Assembly: GCA_905233785.1 (NCBI GenBank)
Contig: CAJOCV010000025.1
Coordinates: 1 to 14,484 of the forward strand
DNA length: 14,484 nt
Source: an uncultured Oscillospiraceae bacterium
GTDB lineage: Bacteria; Bacillota; Clostridia; Oscillospirales; Oscillospiraceae
Direction of reading: 5' to 3'
In this document: piece after piece, positions 7,097 to 14,484 of the stretch
Numbering within the stretch: position 1 is the first letter of the stretch
How the letters are laid out: each line of letters begins with the position of its first letter
Notes under the pieces: generated by a model
What the model saw: only the letters and a program-made list of their open reading frames with translations
What the model was told of the DNA's origin: nothing
The model's database searches: none
Position numbers and translations under genes: made by a program

Positions 7097-10078
7097 TTAC
7101 GGCGCGTTTTCGCCATCGGAAAAATGCACCCCGACAATCAGCTTTTTCCCGTCCGCCTCGTCTGACAATCCTGCGCGCAAGCTCACCGGATGGGCTTGCC
7201 CGTCGATCATCAAGCGATACTTGAAGACGAAAACGCCATTCCTCGCGATCTCGCCCAGAATATTCTCCTTGGTGATCTGCTTTTGAAACTGCGGCAAATC
7301 CTCAGGCGCGACGATGCGAAGACCCTCCCGCTGCGAAGCGCCGAAGAAGTCCTCCCCCTCTGCAGCAAGTCCAAGGCTTGTGTAGATGCCGGAAGCGTTG
7401 TGTTGCACATATTTTCCCGTCTCGGGTTCGACATAATAGAGGCAAATGTAATTGTCGGAAAGTGCGATGATGCGTGTGTAGGCGAGCTGCTCCTGACGGA
7501 TTTTGAGCAGATCGTTACTCTGCTTGATTTGCGCGTCAACATTGCTGACGCCAAAGATCACATAGTCGCTGTCGGCGCCCAATCGCTGTCCCTTCAGCCG
7601 CACATACACCGGTTCCCCGTTATTTTGCAGGCGATAATGGATGACAAAACTTCCCTGTTCGTTCAAAGTCCGGAGAACATTTTCCTTGGTAAACTTCGCC
7701 CGGAAGTTTTCCTGATCGTCCGGGTAGAGATAGCGCGAGGCGTCCGCCGCGCTCTGGGCAAAGAAATGCTCGCCGTGCCGTTCGTTGCCCAGCTCTTCCC
7801 CGCCAACGCTGGAGGTGTACTCAATAAACTCCTCCGTTTTGAGATTGACATAGAAAATATTGTAGTATTCGGAGGCAAGCACGCGGGCGATGTTGCTGTA
7901 GGTCGTGCCCTGTCTGGCGTCCATCACGGACAGCACGACCGCTGCAACAGCCGTCGCCCCGGTCACGGGATTGACGGCAAGACGGCGCACAAAGGTGTGA
8001 ACGGTGGCGCCGCTGGGCAGCTTTTCGTCCACAAAGCCGCGGTTTCCGCTCCGACAGCACTCCTTCACCATGTTCATAAAGCTTTTGCCCAAAAGCTCAG
8101 GCGAATCGGTGAAGGCAGCACCGGGACGATCCAGCTCCATGTGGAAATGGTGCCGCATGAAATCACGGTAGCTGGGATTGCTTCGGACAAAACGCACATT
8201 GCCTTCGTTGATCTCCAGCACCGCGACGGGAAGCACATTATAGAATTGACCCATTGTCTGCTGATCCTGGCTTGCAATGACGTTCAGATCGTAGAGATTT
8301 ACACGCCCGATGACTTCGTAGTACGCCGACTCCTTCGGGTTTTCGAAGCCGATTTGGCATCCGGTTTCATAGCGGTAGAAGATTTCCTTCTCCGGAACCG
8401 CACGCAGAAAGTAAAAGCCCTGGAGCTTGGAGCAGCCGATCTCCTGTAAAAAACGCATCTGCTCCTCCGTCTCGACGCCCTCGCAGATGGTGTCCACACC
8501 GAGAGCTGTGGCCATGCGCATCAGCTCTGTGAGGATGATTTTTCCGCGATCCCCCTCGTCCAGCTTCTGCATAAAGCTCATGTCAAATTTGATCAGATCA
8601 AACTGTACACTCTGCAGAACGTCCAGCGAGGAATAGCCGCTTCCGAAATCATCCATCCACACGGGAAAGCCTAAAGAGCGGAAGCGGTCGATCTGCTCCT
8701 TGATGAAGGCAAAATCATTGCCGATTACGCTCTCCGTGATTTCTATCGTGAGCAGGCTGTGCTCCAGCCCGGCCTTGTCCACACGGCGGCAGATTTCCTC
8801 CACCATGTCGCAGGAATCAAAGTCCGAGCGGGATAAATTCACCGACTGCGGCACCAGATGCAGCCCGGCCTCCTTCTGCCGATGCAGCTTCTCGATGATT
8901 TGCTCCACGACAAAGAGATCAAGCTTATATAACAGCCCCGCGTCCTCCAGAATCGGAATAAACTCCCCCGGAGAGAGGAAGCCGCGCACCGGGTCGATCC
9001 AGCGCGTCAGCGCCTCTTCATCGCAGACGCGGCCATTCACCGCGCGCACGATCGGCTGATAGTAAACCTGTGTCCAGCCCTCGTCCAACGCCTGATCCAG
9101 ATGTGAAATAATATAGTGCCGTTTTTCGGCCTCGCCCAGCATGGAGGCGTTATAGTAGCGGACGCCGGAGATAAAGGTGTTGCGGATCGTATCACAGGCA
9201 ATCTTTGCCCTGTCACAGGCCACGGAAATCGCAACCGGTTCGATCCTCCAGTTATAGACGCCGACACGCAGCGGAAGCGAATTTGCGTCGTTGAGCGCCT
9301 GGCTTTCCCGAAGCAGGCGCGGCAAAGTCGTCGTGAGCGTGCGCGATTCGGTCATTACCGCAAAATGGTCGCCGCTGAAGCGGCTGCAATTTTCGGTACC
9401 GTAAATGCGTGAAATCATGTGTGCAAATTCACGCAAAAACCGGTTTCCTTTCTCGAAGCCGTTCTGCCGGTTAAAGAACTTCATGCCGACCATGTCCAGG
9501 AAGAGGATCGTCGGCTCCTCCCCTTCTTCGAGCATGCGCTCCTTTCTGGCTTCCGCAAGCTGGAAGAAGTTTGTCATGCTGGGCAGTCCGGTCAGAAAAT
9601 CATAGTAGTTTGCCTTGGAAACGCTGTCCTCTGTCAGCGCGCGGCTGAGCCCCTTGTTGAGCTTGCCGTTGGGAAGCTCCCCATTAGCGCCGATCACTCC
9701 TTCGTCGGTGTACCAGACCTGCGCAAGGCGCTCCCCGGTCGCGGTATATACGTGCTCCCCCACCGCATGGATGACGCGATAGCCCTCGCCGTTTGTATTG
9801 CGGCTTCGGTAAAAGGTCTCGTATTTCCCGCCCTCTGTGGCGAATACATAGGCGGCGTTCGAAATGCGCGCCACATCGTCCGGATGCGTGTCCATATACA
9901 TGGAATTATCCATGTCATACATGGCCTCCGCGCGCTCTGTGTACCCGAACAGCTCGCAAAAACCATCCGACAGCAGCAGCGTCACCACACGTTTATCCAG
10001 AAACTGATAGACCGCAAGCGGCACCCGCATTCCCTCGAGAGCCGCGCGTTCCTCTTGGCTGAAATTGTACTTTTCCAT
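7097..10078 (-). CDS. Large PAS-GGDEF(degenerate)-EAL-PAS c-di-GMP phosphodiesterase
   Basis: The protein has 993 residues and no evident membrane helix, so it is probably cytoplasmic. Residues 15-130 look like a PAS sensor. A GGDEF-fold domain (about 155-310) reads RFSGDHF at 233-239 instead of RYGGDEF and is likely inactive as a cyclase. The EAL domain (about 320-570) is complete: EAL at 355-357, Asn414, Glu446, DDFGSGYSS at 476-484, Lys497, Glu533 and Gln553. After it come about 420 residues with what look like three further PAS-type modules (about 605-720, 735-848 and 865-988); the last two share a layout of a short N-terminal sheet, a P(D/E)D segment, a FTKEN or ITKEN helix and a VGV/FGV end strand. 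The start has a weak GGTGAG ribosome site and its own promoter. It probably cuts c-di-GMP in response to small-molecule or redox signals, none of which can be named from sequence. Confidence 0.92.
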   Translation of the reverse strand: MEKYNFSQEERAALEGMRVPLAVYQFLDKRVVTLLLSDGFCELFGYTERAEAMYDMDNSMYMDTHPDDVARISNAAYVFATEGGKYETFYRSRNTNGEGYRVIHAVGEHVYTATGERLAQVWYTDEGVIGANGELPNGKLNKGLSRALTEDSVSKANYYDFLTGLPSMTNFFQLAEARKERMLEEGEEPTILFLDMVGMKFFNRQNGFEKGNRFLREFAHMISRIYGTENCSRFSGDHFAVMTESRTLTTTLPRLLRESQALNDANSLPLRVGVYNWRIEPVAISVACDRAKIACDTIRNTFISGVRYYNASMLGEAEKRHYIISHLDQALDEGWTQVYYQPIVRAVNGRVCDEEALTRWIDPVRGFLSPGEFIPILEDAGLLYKLDLFVVEQIIEKLHRQKEAGLHLVPQSVNLSRSDFDSCDMVEEICRRVDKAGLEHSLLTIEITESVIGNDFAFIKEQIDRFRSLGFPVWMDDFGSGYSSLDVLQSVQFDLIKFDMSFMQKLDEGDRGKIILTELMRMATALGVDTICEGVETEEQMRFLQEIGCSKLQGFYFLRAVPEKEIFYRYETGCQIGFENPKESAYYEVIGRVNLYDLNVIASQDQQTMGQFYNVLPVAVLEINEGNVRFVRSNPSYRDFMRHHFHMELDRPGAAFTDSPELLGKSFMNMVKECCRSGNRGFVDEKLPSGATVHTFVRRLAVNPVTGATAVAAVVLSVMDARQGTTYSNIARVLASEYYNIFYVNLKTEEFIEYTSSVGGEELGNERHGEHFFAQSAADASRYLYPDDQENFRAKFTKENVLRTLNEQGSFVIHYRLQNNGEPVYVRLKGQRLGADSDYVIFGVSNVDAQIKQSNDLLKIRQEQLAYTRIIALSDNYICLYYVEPETGKYVQHNASGIYTSLGLAAEGEDFFGASQREGLRIVAPEDLPQFQKQITKENILGEIARNGVFVFKYRLMIDGQAHPVSLRAGLSDEADGKKLIVGVHFSDGENAP

Positions 10079-10178
10079 AAGCTCACCGTGTTACATGTCG
10101 AGGGATCGACGGAATGAGGTCTCAAGCAAAAAAACCACTGTTTCGAGGAGGAAAGACATGCAAATCCATTACGAATTT

Positions 10179-10207
10179 ATAGTAACATATTCCTCACTGA
10201 ATTGCAA
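10179..10207 (-). promoter_or_regulatory. Promoter of the PAS-EAL phosphodiesterase gene
   Basis: On the minus strand, TTGCAA (10202-10207) and TACTAT (10179-10184) are 17 bases apart, and a TG one base before the -10 box makes it an extended -10 promoter. It predicts a leader of roughly 95 bases. The leader holds a pyrimidine run with CCTCCT (about 10146-10151), a T7 run and the small hairpin GTCGA-TCCC-TCGAC. The rest of the 10079-10364 gap holds only repeat copy C and a doubtful short opposite-strand frame. Confidence 0.65.
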
Positions 10208-10314
10208 CCAATTCACGTCAGTAATAAACGGTGTAGATTCGCATCTGTAATGAACAGAGCGTAACCGATCTGTCCGCGTCCATCGCTTTGTGCAGCCTCC
10301 GCCAAGAGGGTTCT

Positions 10315-10354
10315 AAGGCAATACCGCACAATCCGTCTGCGGCATCTTCCGGAA
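10315..10354 (-). repeat. Interspersed repeat, copy C
   Basis: This 40-base core matches the copy at 58-97 in 37 of 40 positions when one is reverse-complemented. It contains the short inverted repeat CCGCA (10324-10328) and TGCGG (10338-10342), so it can form a small hairpin like REP-type elements. It starts 10 bases downstream of the trxB stop codon. There is no T run, so it is not an obvious terminator. Confidence 0.75.
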
Positions 10355-10364
10355 GGCGAGGGAT

Positions 10365-11270
10365 TCAGTGCTTCTCTAAATAGCTCAGCGCAGCGACGGC
10401 AGCAACGGCACCGTCGGCAGTGGCGGTGGTCAGCTGGCGAACTTGTTTTTCCCGACAGTCCCCCGCCACAAACAAGCCCGGCGTCGGAGTCAGGCAGCGT
10501 TCATCCGACGCGGCATAGCCCGCGTCACTCAGCGTGAGATATGGCGCAAAGACGCCCAAATCCGGCTGATGTCCGATGGCGACAAAAACGCCCTCGACCG
10601 CAAGCGCGCGCTCCGCCCCATTTTGCGAAACCAGAAGACCGCTTACCTCTTCCTCTCCCAGCAGGGCTTTTATCTGAGCATTCAGAACAAATTCCACGTT
10701 TTCACGTTTTTTCAGCGCGTCTACAAGCTTTTGCTCCCCACGAAAGCTGTCACGCCGATGTACAAGGAAGACCTTACTGCAGCGCTCGCTCAGGAGCAGC
10801 GCGTCCTGCAGGGCGCTGTTTCCGCCGCCGCAGACGGCGACCGGCTTTCCGGCGTAGAACGCGCCGTCGCACACCGCGCAGTAGCAGACACCGCTGCCGA
10901 CAAGCTCCTCTTCCCGCTCGATGCCAAGCATCCTCGGCTTGGCGCCGGCGGCGAGGATCACAGCCCCGGCGGTGAAAGTCGCGCCGGATTCGCAAACGAT
11001 CTGCCAAACGCCGTCAAGCGGCGCAATGCCGGTGACCTCCTCCAGCTCGACCTCGCCGCCCTGCTCCATGGCCTGCTCCAGCAGCTTGTCTCCAAGCTCT
11101 GCTCCCGTAATGGACAGATAACCCGGGAAATTTTCCACCCGCGGGGACCAGGTAATCTGACCTCCGAAGGCGTTTTTCTCGATCACCAGCACGCTTTTGC
11201 CCGCGCGGCAGGCGTAGATAGCCGCGGTCAGCCCCGCGGGGCCGCCGCCGATCACAACAATATCGTACAT
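10365..11270 (-). CDS. trxB: Thioredoxin reductase (NADPH, FAD)
   Basis: This 301-residue protein has the usual length of low-molecular-weight thioredoxin reductases. It shows the FAD-binding start IVVIGGGPAGLTAA at 5-18, the GGQITWSPRVENFPG segment at 36-50, the redox pair Cys131-Ala-Val-Cys134, the NADPH fold GGGNSA at 148-153 with HRRDSFR at 171-177 (the NADPH-type motif), and the closing FAD motif GLFVAGDC at 265. The ATG at 11270 is preferred over one 33 bases upstream because GGAGGAGAAAAC stands directly before it and the family begins MYD-IVVIGGG. It lies 63 bases downstream of nrdD, behind a strong hairpin. Its likely substrate is a thioredoxin-like protein, and the redoxin domain fused to NrdD next door is the obvious candidate. 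The family call is firm; the partner is inferred. Confidence 0.95.
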   Translation of the reverse strand: MYDIVVIGGGPAGLTAAIYACRAGKSVLVIEKNAFGGQITWSPRVENFPGYLSITGAELGDKLLEQAMEQGGEVELEEVTGIAPLDGVWQIVCESGATFTAGAVILAAGAKPRMLGIEREEELVGSGVCYCAVCDGAFYAGKPVAVCGGGNSALQDALLLSERCSKVFLVHRRDSFRGEQKLVDALKKRENVEFVLNAQIKALLGEEEVSGLLVSQNGAERALAVEGVFVAIGHQPDLGVFAPYLTLSDAGYAASDERCLTPTPGLFVAGDCREKQVRQLTTATADGAVAAVAALSYLEKH

Positions 11271-11285
11271 GTTTTCTCCTCCGAT

Positions 11286-11322
11286 ACCACACGGCAGCGG
11301 CAAAGAGCCGCTGCCGTGTGGT
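11286..11322 (-). repeat. Perfect 16-bp inverted repeat (RNA hairpin) between nrdD and trxB
   Basis: Bases 11286-11301 and 11307-11322 are perfectly complementary, with a 5-base loop, giving a GC-rich stem of 16 pairs. On the transcribed (minus) strand it is followed by ATCGGAGGAGAAAAC and the trxB start, with no U tract, so it is not a standard terminator. It sits just before the trxB ribosome site. Possible roles are protecting the nrdGD message, marking a cleavage site, or tuning trxB output. Confidence 0.85.
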
Positions 11323-11333
11323 GCTTTCTTCGA

Positions 11334-13715
11334 TTATGCAGTCTTGGTCACGAAAGCCTTGATCGCGCCGGCGCCAGCGATTTTGCTTCCGTCGGCGAGC
11401 ACCAGCGTGGGCGCCTGCTTGACGCCGTAACGCTTGGCAAGCTCCGGATTCTCTGTCGCCATGATCTTCTCGTAGACAAAACCGGCCTTGTCCATGTACT
11501 GGCACGCGATGCGGCAGTTGGGGCAGGTGGGCGTAGCGAAGAGGATGGGCTTTGTGCTCTCGGCGGGTGCCTCCTTGCTCTTTGGGGCTTCGATGCGCAC
11601 CGGGGCGGTCTCCTTCTCAGGCAGAGGACCTGCGTGCTTGAGTGTGGAGTGCTCGATGACATACTCCCTGCGCTCCTTGTACTCCTGCGTCTTGCCCACA
11701 TTCCAGTTCTGCACGGGGCGGTAGTAGCCGGTGATACGGCTGTAGACCTCGGCGCTCTTGCCGCAGTGGGGGCAGGTAAACTGCTCGCCGTTTAAGTAGC
11801 CATGCTCCCTGCAGACGGAGTAGGTCGGGGACATGGTGTAGTACGGCAGACGGTAGTTCTCCGCGATCTTGCGCACAAGACGGGCGGCGGACTCCCAGCT
11901 TGGCAGCTTCTCGCCCAAAAAGGCGTGGAAGACAGTGCCGGAGGTGTAGCGGGTCTGCAGATCATCCTGAATGTCAAGGGCGGCAAAGATGTCGTCGGTA
12001 TAGCTTACGGGCAGGTGGGAGCTGTTGGTGTAGTACGGATCGCCGCCGGGCTCGGCCGCCGTGATGATGTCGGGATAGGTCTCCACATCGTGCTTGGCGA
12101 GGCGGTAGGAGGTGGACTCGGCGGGCGTGGCCTCAAGGTTATAAAGGTCGCCGTACTGCTCCTGGTAATCGCTCAGACGCTCGCGCATATGATCGAGCAC
12201 CTGCTTGGTAAACTCCTGGCACCTGGGATCGGTCATATCGGCGCGGATCCACTTGGCGTTGAGCCCCGCCTCGTTCATGCCCACAAGGCCGATGGTGGAA
12301 AAGTGGTTGGCAAAGGTGCCGAGGTAGTGCTTGGTATAGGGGTAGAGGCCCTCGTTTAAAAGCTTGGTGATCACGTCGCGCTTGATCTTGAGGGAGCGCG
12401 CGGAGAGATCCATCAGCTTGTCCAGACGGTTATAAAAGTCTCTTTCGTCTTTCGAAAGGTAGGCCAGACGCGGCATATTGAGCGTCACAACGCCGATGGA
12501 GCCCGTAGACTCGCCGGAGCCGAAGAAGCCGCCGGATTTCTTGCGCAGCTCGCGCAAATCAAGACGGAGACGGCAGCACATGGAGCGAACATCGGAGGGC
12601 TCCATGTCGGAGTTGATGTAGTTGGAGAAGTAGGGCGTGCCGTATTTCGCGGTCATCTCAAAGAGCATCTTGTTGTTCTCGGTGGGAGACCAGTCGAAAT
12701 CGCGGGTGATGGAATAGGTGGGGATCGGGTACTGGAAGCCGCGGCCGTTGGCGTCGCCCTCGATCATCACGTCAATGAACGCCTTGTTGACCATATCCAT
12801 TTCCGCCTTGCAGTCACCGTAGGTGAAGTCCATCTCCCTGCCGCCGACGATGGCGGGCAGGTCCTTGAGGTCGGAGGGCACCGTCCAGTCGAGCGTGATG
12901 TTGGAGAAGGGCGCCTGGGTACCCCAGCGGCTGGGCGTGTTCACACCGAAGACGAAGGACTGGATGCACTGCTTGACTTCCTTGTAGCTGAGCTTGTCCA
13001 CCTTCACGAAGGGAGCCAGATAGGTATCGAAGGAGGAGAAGGCCTGCGCACCGGCCCACTCGTTCTGCATGATACCGAGGAAATTGACCATCTGGTTGCA
13101 GAGGGTGGACAGGTGGCTCGCGGGAGCGGAGTTGATCTTGCCGGGAATGCCGAGACCCTGCTGAATAAGCTGCTTGAGGCTCCAGCCGGCGCAGTAGCCG
13201 GTGAGCATGCTCAGATCGTGCAGATGAATGTCGCAGTTGCGGTGGGCGTTGGCGATCTCCTCATCATACACTTCGCTGAGCCAGTAATTTGCGGTGATCG
13301 CGCCGGAGTTGGAGAGGATCAGACCGCCGACAGAGTAGGTGACGGTGGAGTTTTCCTTCACACGCCAGTCGGCGACGGACAAATACTTGTTGACCGTCTC
13401 TTTGTAATCCAGATAGGTGGACTTCATGTTGCGCATTTTTTCGCGCTGCTTGCGGTAGAGAATGTAGGCCTTCGCGACCTGCTCATAGCCGCCGCGGGAG
13501 AGCACCGCCTCCACACTGTCTTGAATATCCTCGACGGAAATCTTGCCGTCCTTGATCTTCGGCAGAAAGTCCGCCGAGACCTTGAGCGCCAGAAAGTCGA
13601 TCACGCTGTCGTTATAGGCGGTTTCGGTGGCGTCGAAAGCCTTCTTGATCGCGTCGGCAATCTTCTTAATGTCGAAATCAACGACCTTCCCGTCGCGCTT
13701 GCTCACATAGTACAT
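11334..13715 (-). CDS. nrdD: Anaerobic ribonucleoside-triphosphate reductase with fused C-terminal redoxin domain
   Basis: The protein has 793 residues. It makes deoxyribonucleotides from ribonucleotides without oxygen, using a glycyl radical. Residues 1-100 form the ATP-cone regulatory domain (starting VSKRDGKVVDFD). The catalytic barrel carries Cys175 and the tandem Cys380-Cys381 in RSMCCRLRLD, probable active-site cysteines. Near the end come a zinc-type site (Cys635, His638, Cys648, Cys651) and the radical loop RITGYYRPVQNWN with Gly663. After a Pro/Ala/Lys/Glu-rich linker (about 694-722) there is an extra domain of about 70 residues with CPNC at 731-734 and the cis-proline motif QAPTLV (Pro769), a glutaredoxin/NrdH-like redoxin. 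The classical E. coli-type enzyme lacks this tail and uses formate as reductant. The AAAGGAG ribosome site and 17-base gap after nrdG indicate one operon. Confidence 0.96.
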   Translation of the reverse strand: MYYVSKRDGKVVDFDIKKIADAIKKAFDATETAYNDSVIDFLALKVSADFLPKIKDGKISVEDIQDSVEAVLSRGGYEQVAKAYILYRKQREKMRNMKSTYLDYKETVNKYLSVADWRVKENSTVTYSVGGLILSNSGAITANYWLSEVYDEEIANAHRNCDIHLHDLSMLTGYCAGWSLKQLIQQGLGIPGKINSAPASHLSTLCNQMVNFLGIMQNEWAGAQAFSSFDTYLAPFVKVDKLSYKEVKQCIQSFVFGVNTPSRWGTQAPFSNITLDWTVPSDLKDLPAIVGGREMDFTYGDCKAEMDMVNKAFIDVMIEGDANGRGFQYPIPTYSITRDFDWSPTENNKMLFEMTAKYGTPYFSNYINSDMEPSDVRSMCCRLRLDLRELRKKSGGFFGSGESTGSIGVVTLNMPRLAYLSKDERDFYNRLDKLMDLSARSLKIKRDVITKLLNEGLYPYTKHYLGTFANHFSTIGLVGMNEAGLNAKWIRADMTDPRCQEFTKQVLDHMRERLSDYQEQYGDLYNLEATPAESTSYRLAKHDVETYPDIITAAEPGGDPYYTNSSHLPVSYTDDIFAALDIQDDLQTRYTSGTVFHAFLGEKLPSWESAARLVRKIAENYRLPYYTMSPTYSVCREHGYLNGEQFTCPHCGKSAEVYSRITGYYRPVQNWNVGKTQEYKERREYVIEHSTLKHAGPLPEKETAPVRIEAPKSKEAPAESTKPILFATPTCPNCRIACQYMDKAGFVYEKIMATENPELAKRYGVKQAPTLVLADGSKIAGAGAIKAFVTKTA

Positions 13716-13732
13716 TATCTCTCTGTCTCCTT

Positions 13733-14425
13733 TCAGATTCCCCTCACACGGGTCGGTACAAAGTCGCAGGCCGCTTTTGCAAAGCCCTGCATCTCATTCT
13801 CTTCAAAAGCGGCAAGTCCGCTCACATTCAAAATCTCACCGGAGTCGCGGTACTGCTGCAAGTACCAGCACTTTGCGCCCTTGATCCATTGGGCGGCCTT
13901 CAAAAGGCTCTGACGATCGTGGAGTCCCTTCACCACCGTGGTGCGGAATTCATACTCCACTCGCCCCTCCATCAAAAGCGCCCTTGAGCGCTCGATCGCG
14001 GCAAGATCCAGCGCGCTGACACCCGCGGTCTCCGCGTACTTTTCCGGGGCGTTTTTGATGTCCATCGCCACATAGTCAACAAGCCCTTCATCCATCACGG
14101 CCTTGAGCCGTTCGGGAAAGCTGCCGTTGGTGTCAAGCTTGACCTGAAAGCCGAGAGCGCGAATCTTGCGCAGCAGATCAGGCAGATCCGCGTGCAGCAT
14201 CGGTTCGCCGCCGGTGATGGCAACCCCGTCCAGCACTCCCTCCCGCTTGCGCAGAAAAGAAAACAACTCCTCTTCCCTGATCTCGCCCCCAAATTTTTCG
14301 GGCAGGACAAGCGAGGCGTTCTGGCAAAACGGGCAGCGGAAATTGCAGCCCGCGGTAAACACCGTGCAGGCGACCCTTCCCGGATAGTCAAGCAATGTCA
14401 ATTTTTGCAGTCCGGCAATGCGCAT
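13733..14425 (-). CDS. nrdG: Anaerobic ribonucleotide reductase activating protein (radical SAM)
   Basis: The protein has 230 residues. It installs the glycyl radical on NrdD by cleaving S-adenosylmethionine at a 4Fe-4S cluster. The cluster motif CxxxCxxC is Cys27-Asn-Phe-Arg-Cys31-Pro-Phe-Cys34, and the SAM-binding GGEP lies at 72-75 in ITGGEPML. It is longer than the E. coli type (about 154 residues) and opens with GLQKLTLLDYPG, the pattern of the NrdG2 subgroup. The ATG at 14425 follows a strong AGAGGAGGA ribosome site, and a near-consensus promoter lies directly upstream. It is the first gene of the operon with nrdD and trxB; the neighbourhood makes NrdD the target rather than pyruvate formate-lyase. 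Confidence 0.94.
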   Translation of the reverse strand: MRIAGLQKLTLLDYPGRVACTVFTAGCNFRCPFCQNASLVLPEKFGGEIREEELFSFLRKREGVLDGVAITGGEPMLHADLPDLLRKIRALGFQVKLDTNGSFPERLKAVMDEGLVDYVAMDIKNAPEKYAETAGVSALDLAAIERSRALLMEGRVEYEFRTTVVKGLHDRQSLLKAAQWIKGAKCWYLQQYRDSGEILNVSGLAAFEENEMQGFAKAACDFVPTRVRGI

Positions 14426-14455
14426 GGCGTCTTCCTCCTCTTGCGTACGCGAGCT

Positions 14456-14484
14456 ATCATAGCCCCATATCCCGGGCTTGTCAA
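14456..14484 (-). promoter_or_regulatory. Vegetative promoter of nrdG-nrdD-trxB
   Basis: Read on the minus strand, a perfect TTGACA (14479-14484) and TATGAT (14456-14461, five of six to consensus) are separated by exactly 17 bases. This predicts a start near 14449 and a leader of about 25 bases carrying the AGAGGAGGA ribosome site of nrdG. I see no clear NrdR box, but the window ends at the -35 box, so upstream sites would be missed. Confidence 0.85.

Noticed and set aside
7190..8449. 419-codon open frame on the plus strand
   Set aside because: It is antisense to the PAS-EAL gene, with no domain features and no good ribosome site noted.
11271..11303. Earlier start for trxB (11 extra residues)
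   Set aside because: The upstream ATG would lie inside the hairpin, and the GGAGGAG ribosome site supports the start at 11270, which gives the normal family N terminus.
11286..11322. Hairpin after nrdD read as a rho-independent terminator
   Set aside because: There is no U tract on the transcribed strand; only a broken T stretch occurs on the other strand, where no gene ends.
10443..11795. 450-codon open frame on the plus strand
   Set aside because: It spans antisense to trxB, the hairpin and nrdD; the minus-strand products have unmistakable motifs, so this is a shadow.

Overview
All seven protein genes found here lie on the minus strand, so transcription runs from the right end of the window to the left. 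The G+C content is clearly above half. The class III ribonucleotide reductase, the Shine-Dalgarno-rich starts, and the EAL/GGDEF and transporter-kinase proteins suggest an anaerobic, fairly GC-rich Clostridia member, perhaps of the Oscillospiraceae. That taxonomic guess is inference, since no marker gene is present.

Region 1 (14484 to 10365) is a housekeeping operon for making deoxyribonucleotides without oxygen. A strong promoter at the right edge drives nrdG (radical-SAM activase) and nrdD (anaerobic reductase with a redoxin domain fused to its C terminus). A perfect 16-bp hairpin follows, then trxB (NADPH-dependent thioredoxin reductase). The order suggests an electron path from NADPH through TrxB and the fused redoxin to the NrdD active site.

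Region 2 (10364 to 3741) is a cyclic-di-GMP cluster. A 993-residue PAS-(GGDEF)-EAL-PAS protein has its own promoter. It is followed by a second promoter and a tight unit of three genes: a membrane diguanylate cyclase, a REC-(GGDEF)-EAL response regulator, and a free-standing Hpt phosphotransfer protein that overlaps the regulator by 14 bases. A rho-independent terminator closes this unit. The EAL sites look intact, while the GGDEF motifs of the two EAL proteins are degenerate, so one maker and two breakers of c-di-GMP are encoded side by side.

Region 3 (3740 to 1) is a structured intergenic stretch followed by a 1116-residue protein that joins an amino-acid-permease (APC) domain to a histidine kinase and two receiver domains. 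With the neighbouring Hpt and the REC-EAL protein it supplies every step of a His-Asp-His-Asp phosphorelay. The proposal is that a transporter-like receptor controls c-di-GMP breakdown; this is the most interesting system in the window.

An interspersed repeat occurs three times (1-98, 3577-3658, 10315-10354). Two copies flank the transporter-kinase gene as direct repeats, and one of these supplies part of that gene's stop codon. No tRNA, rRNA, CRISPR array, insertion-sequence transposase or c-di-GMP riboswitch was recognised.
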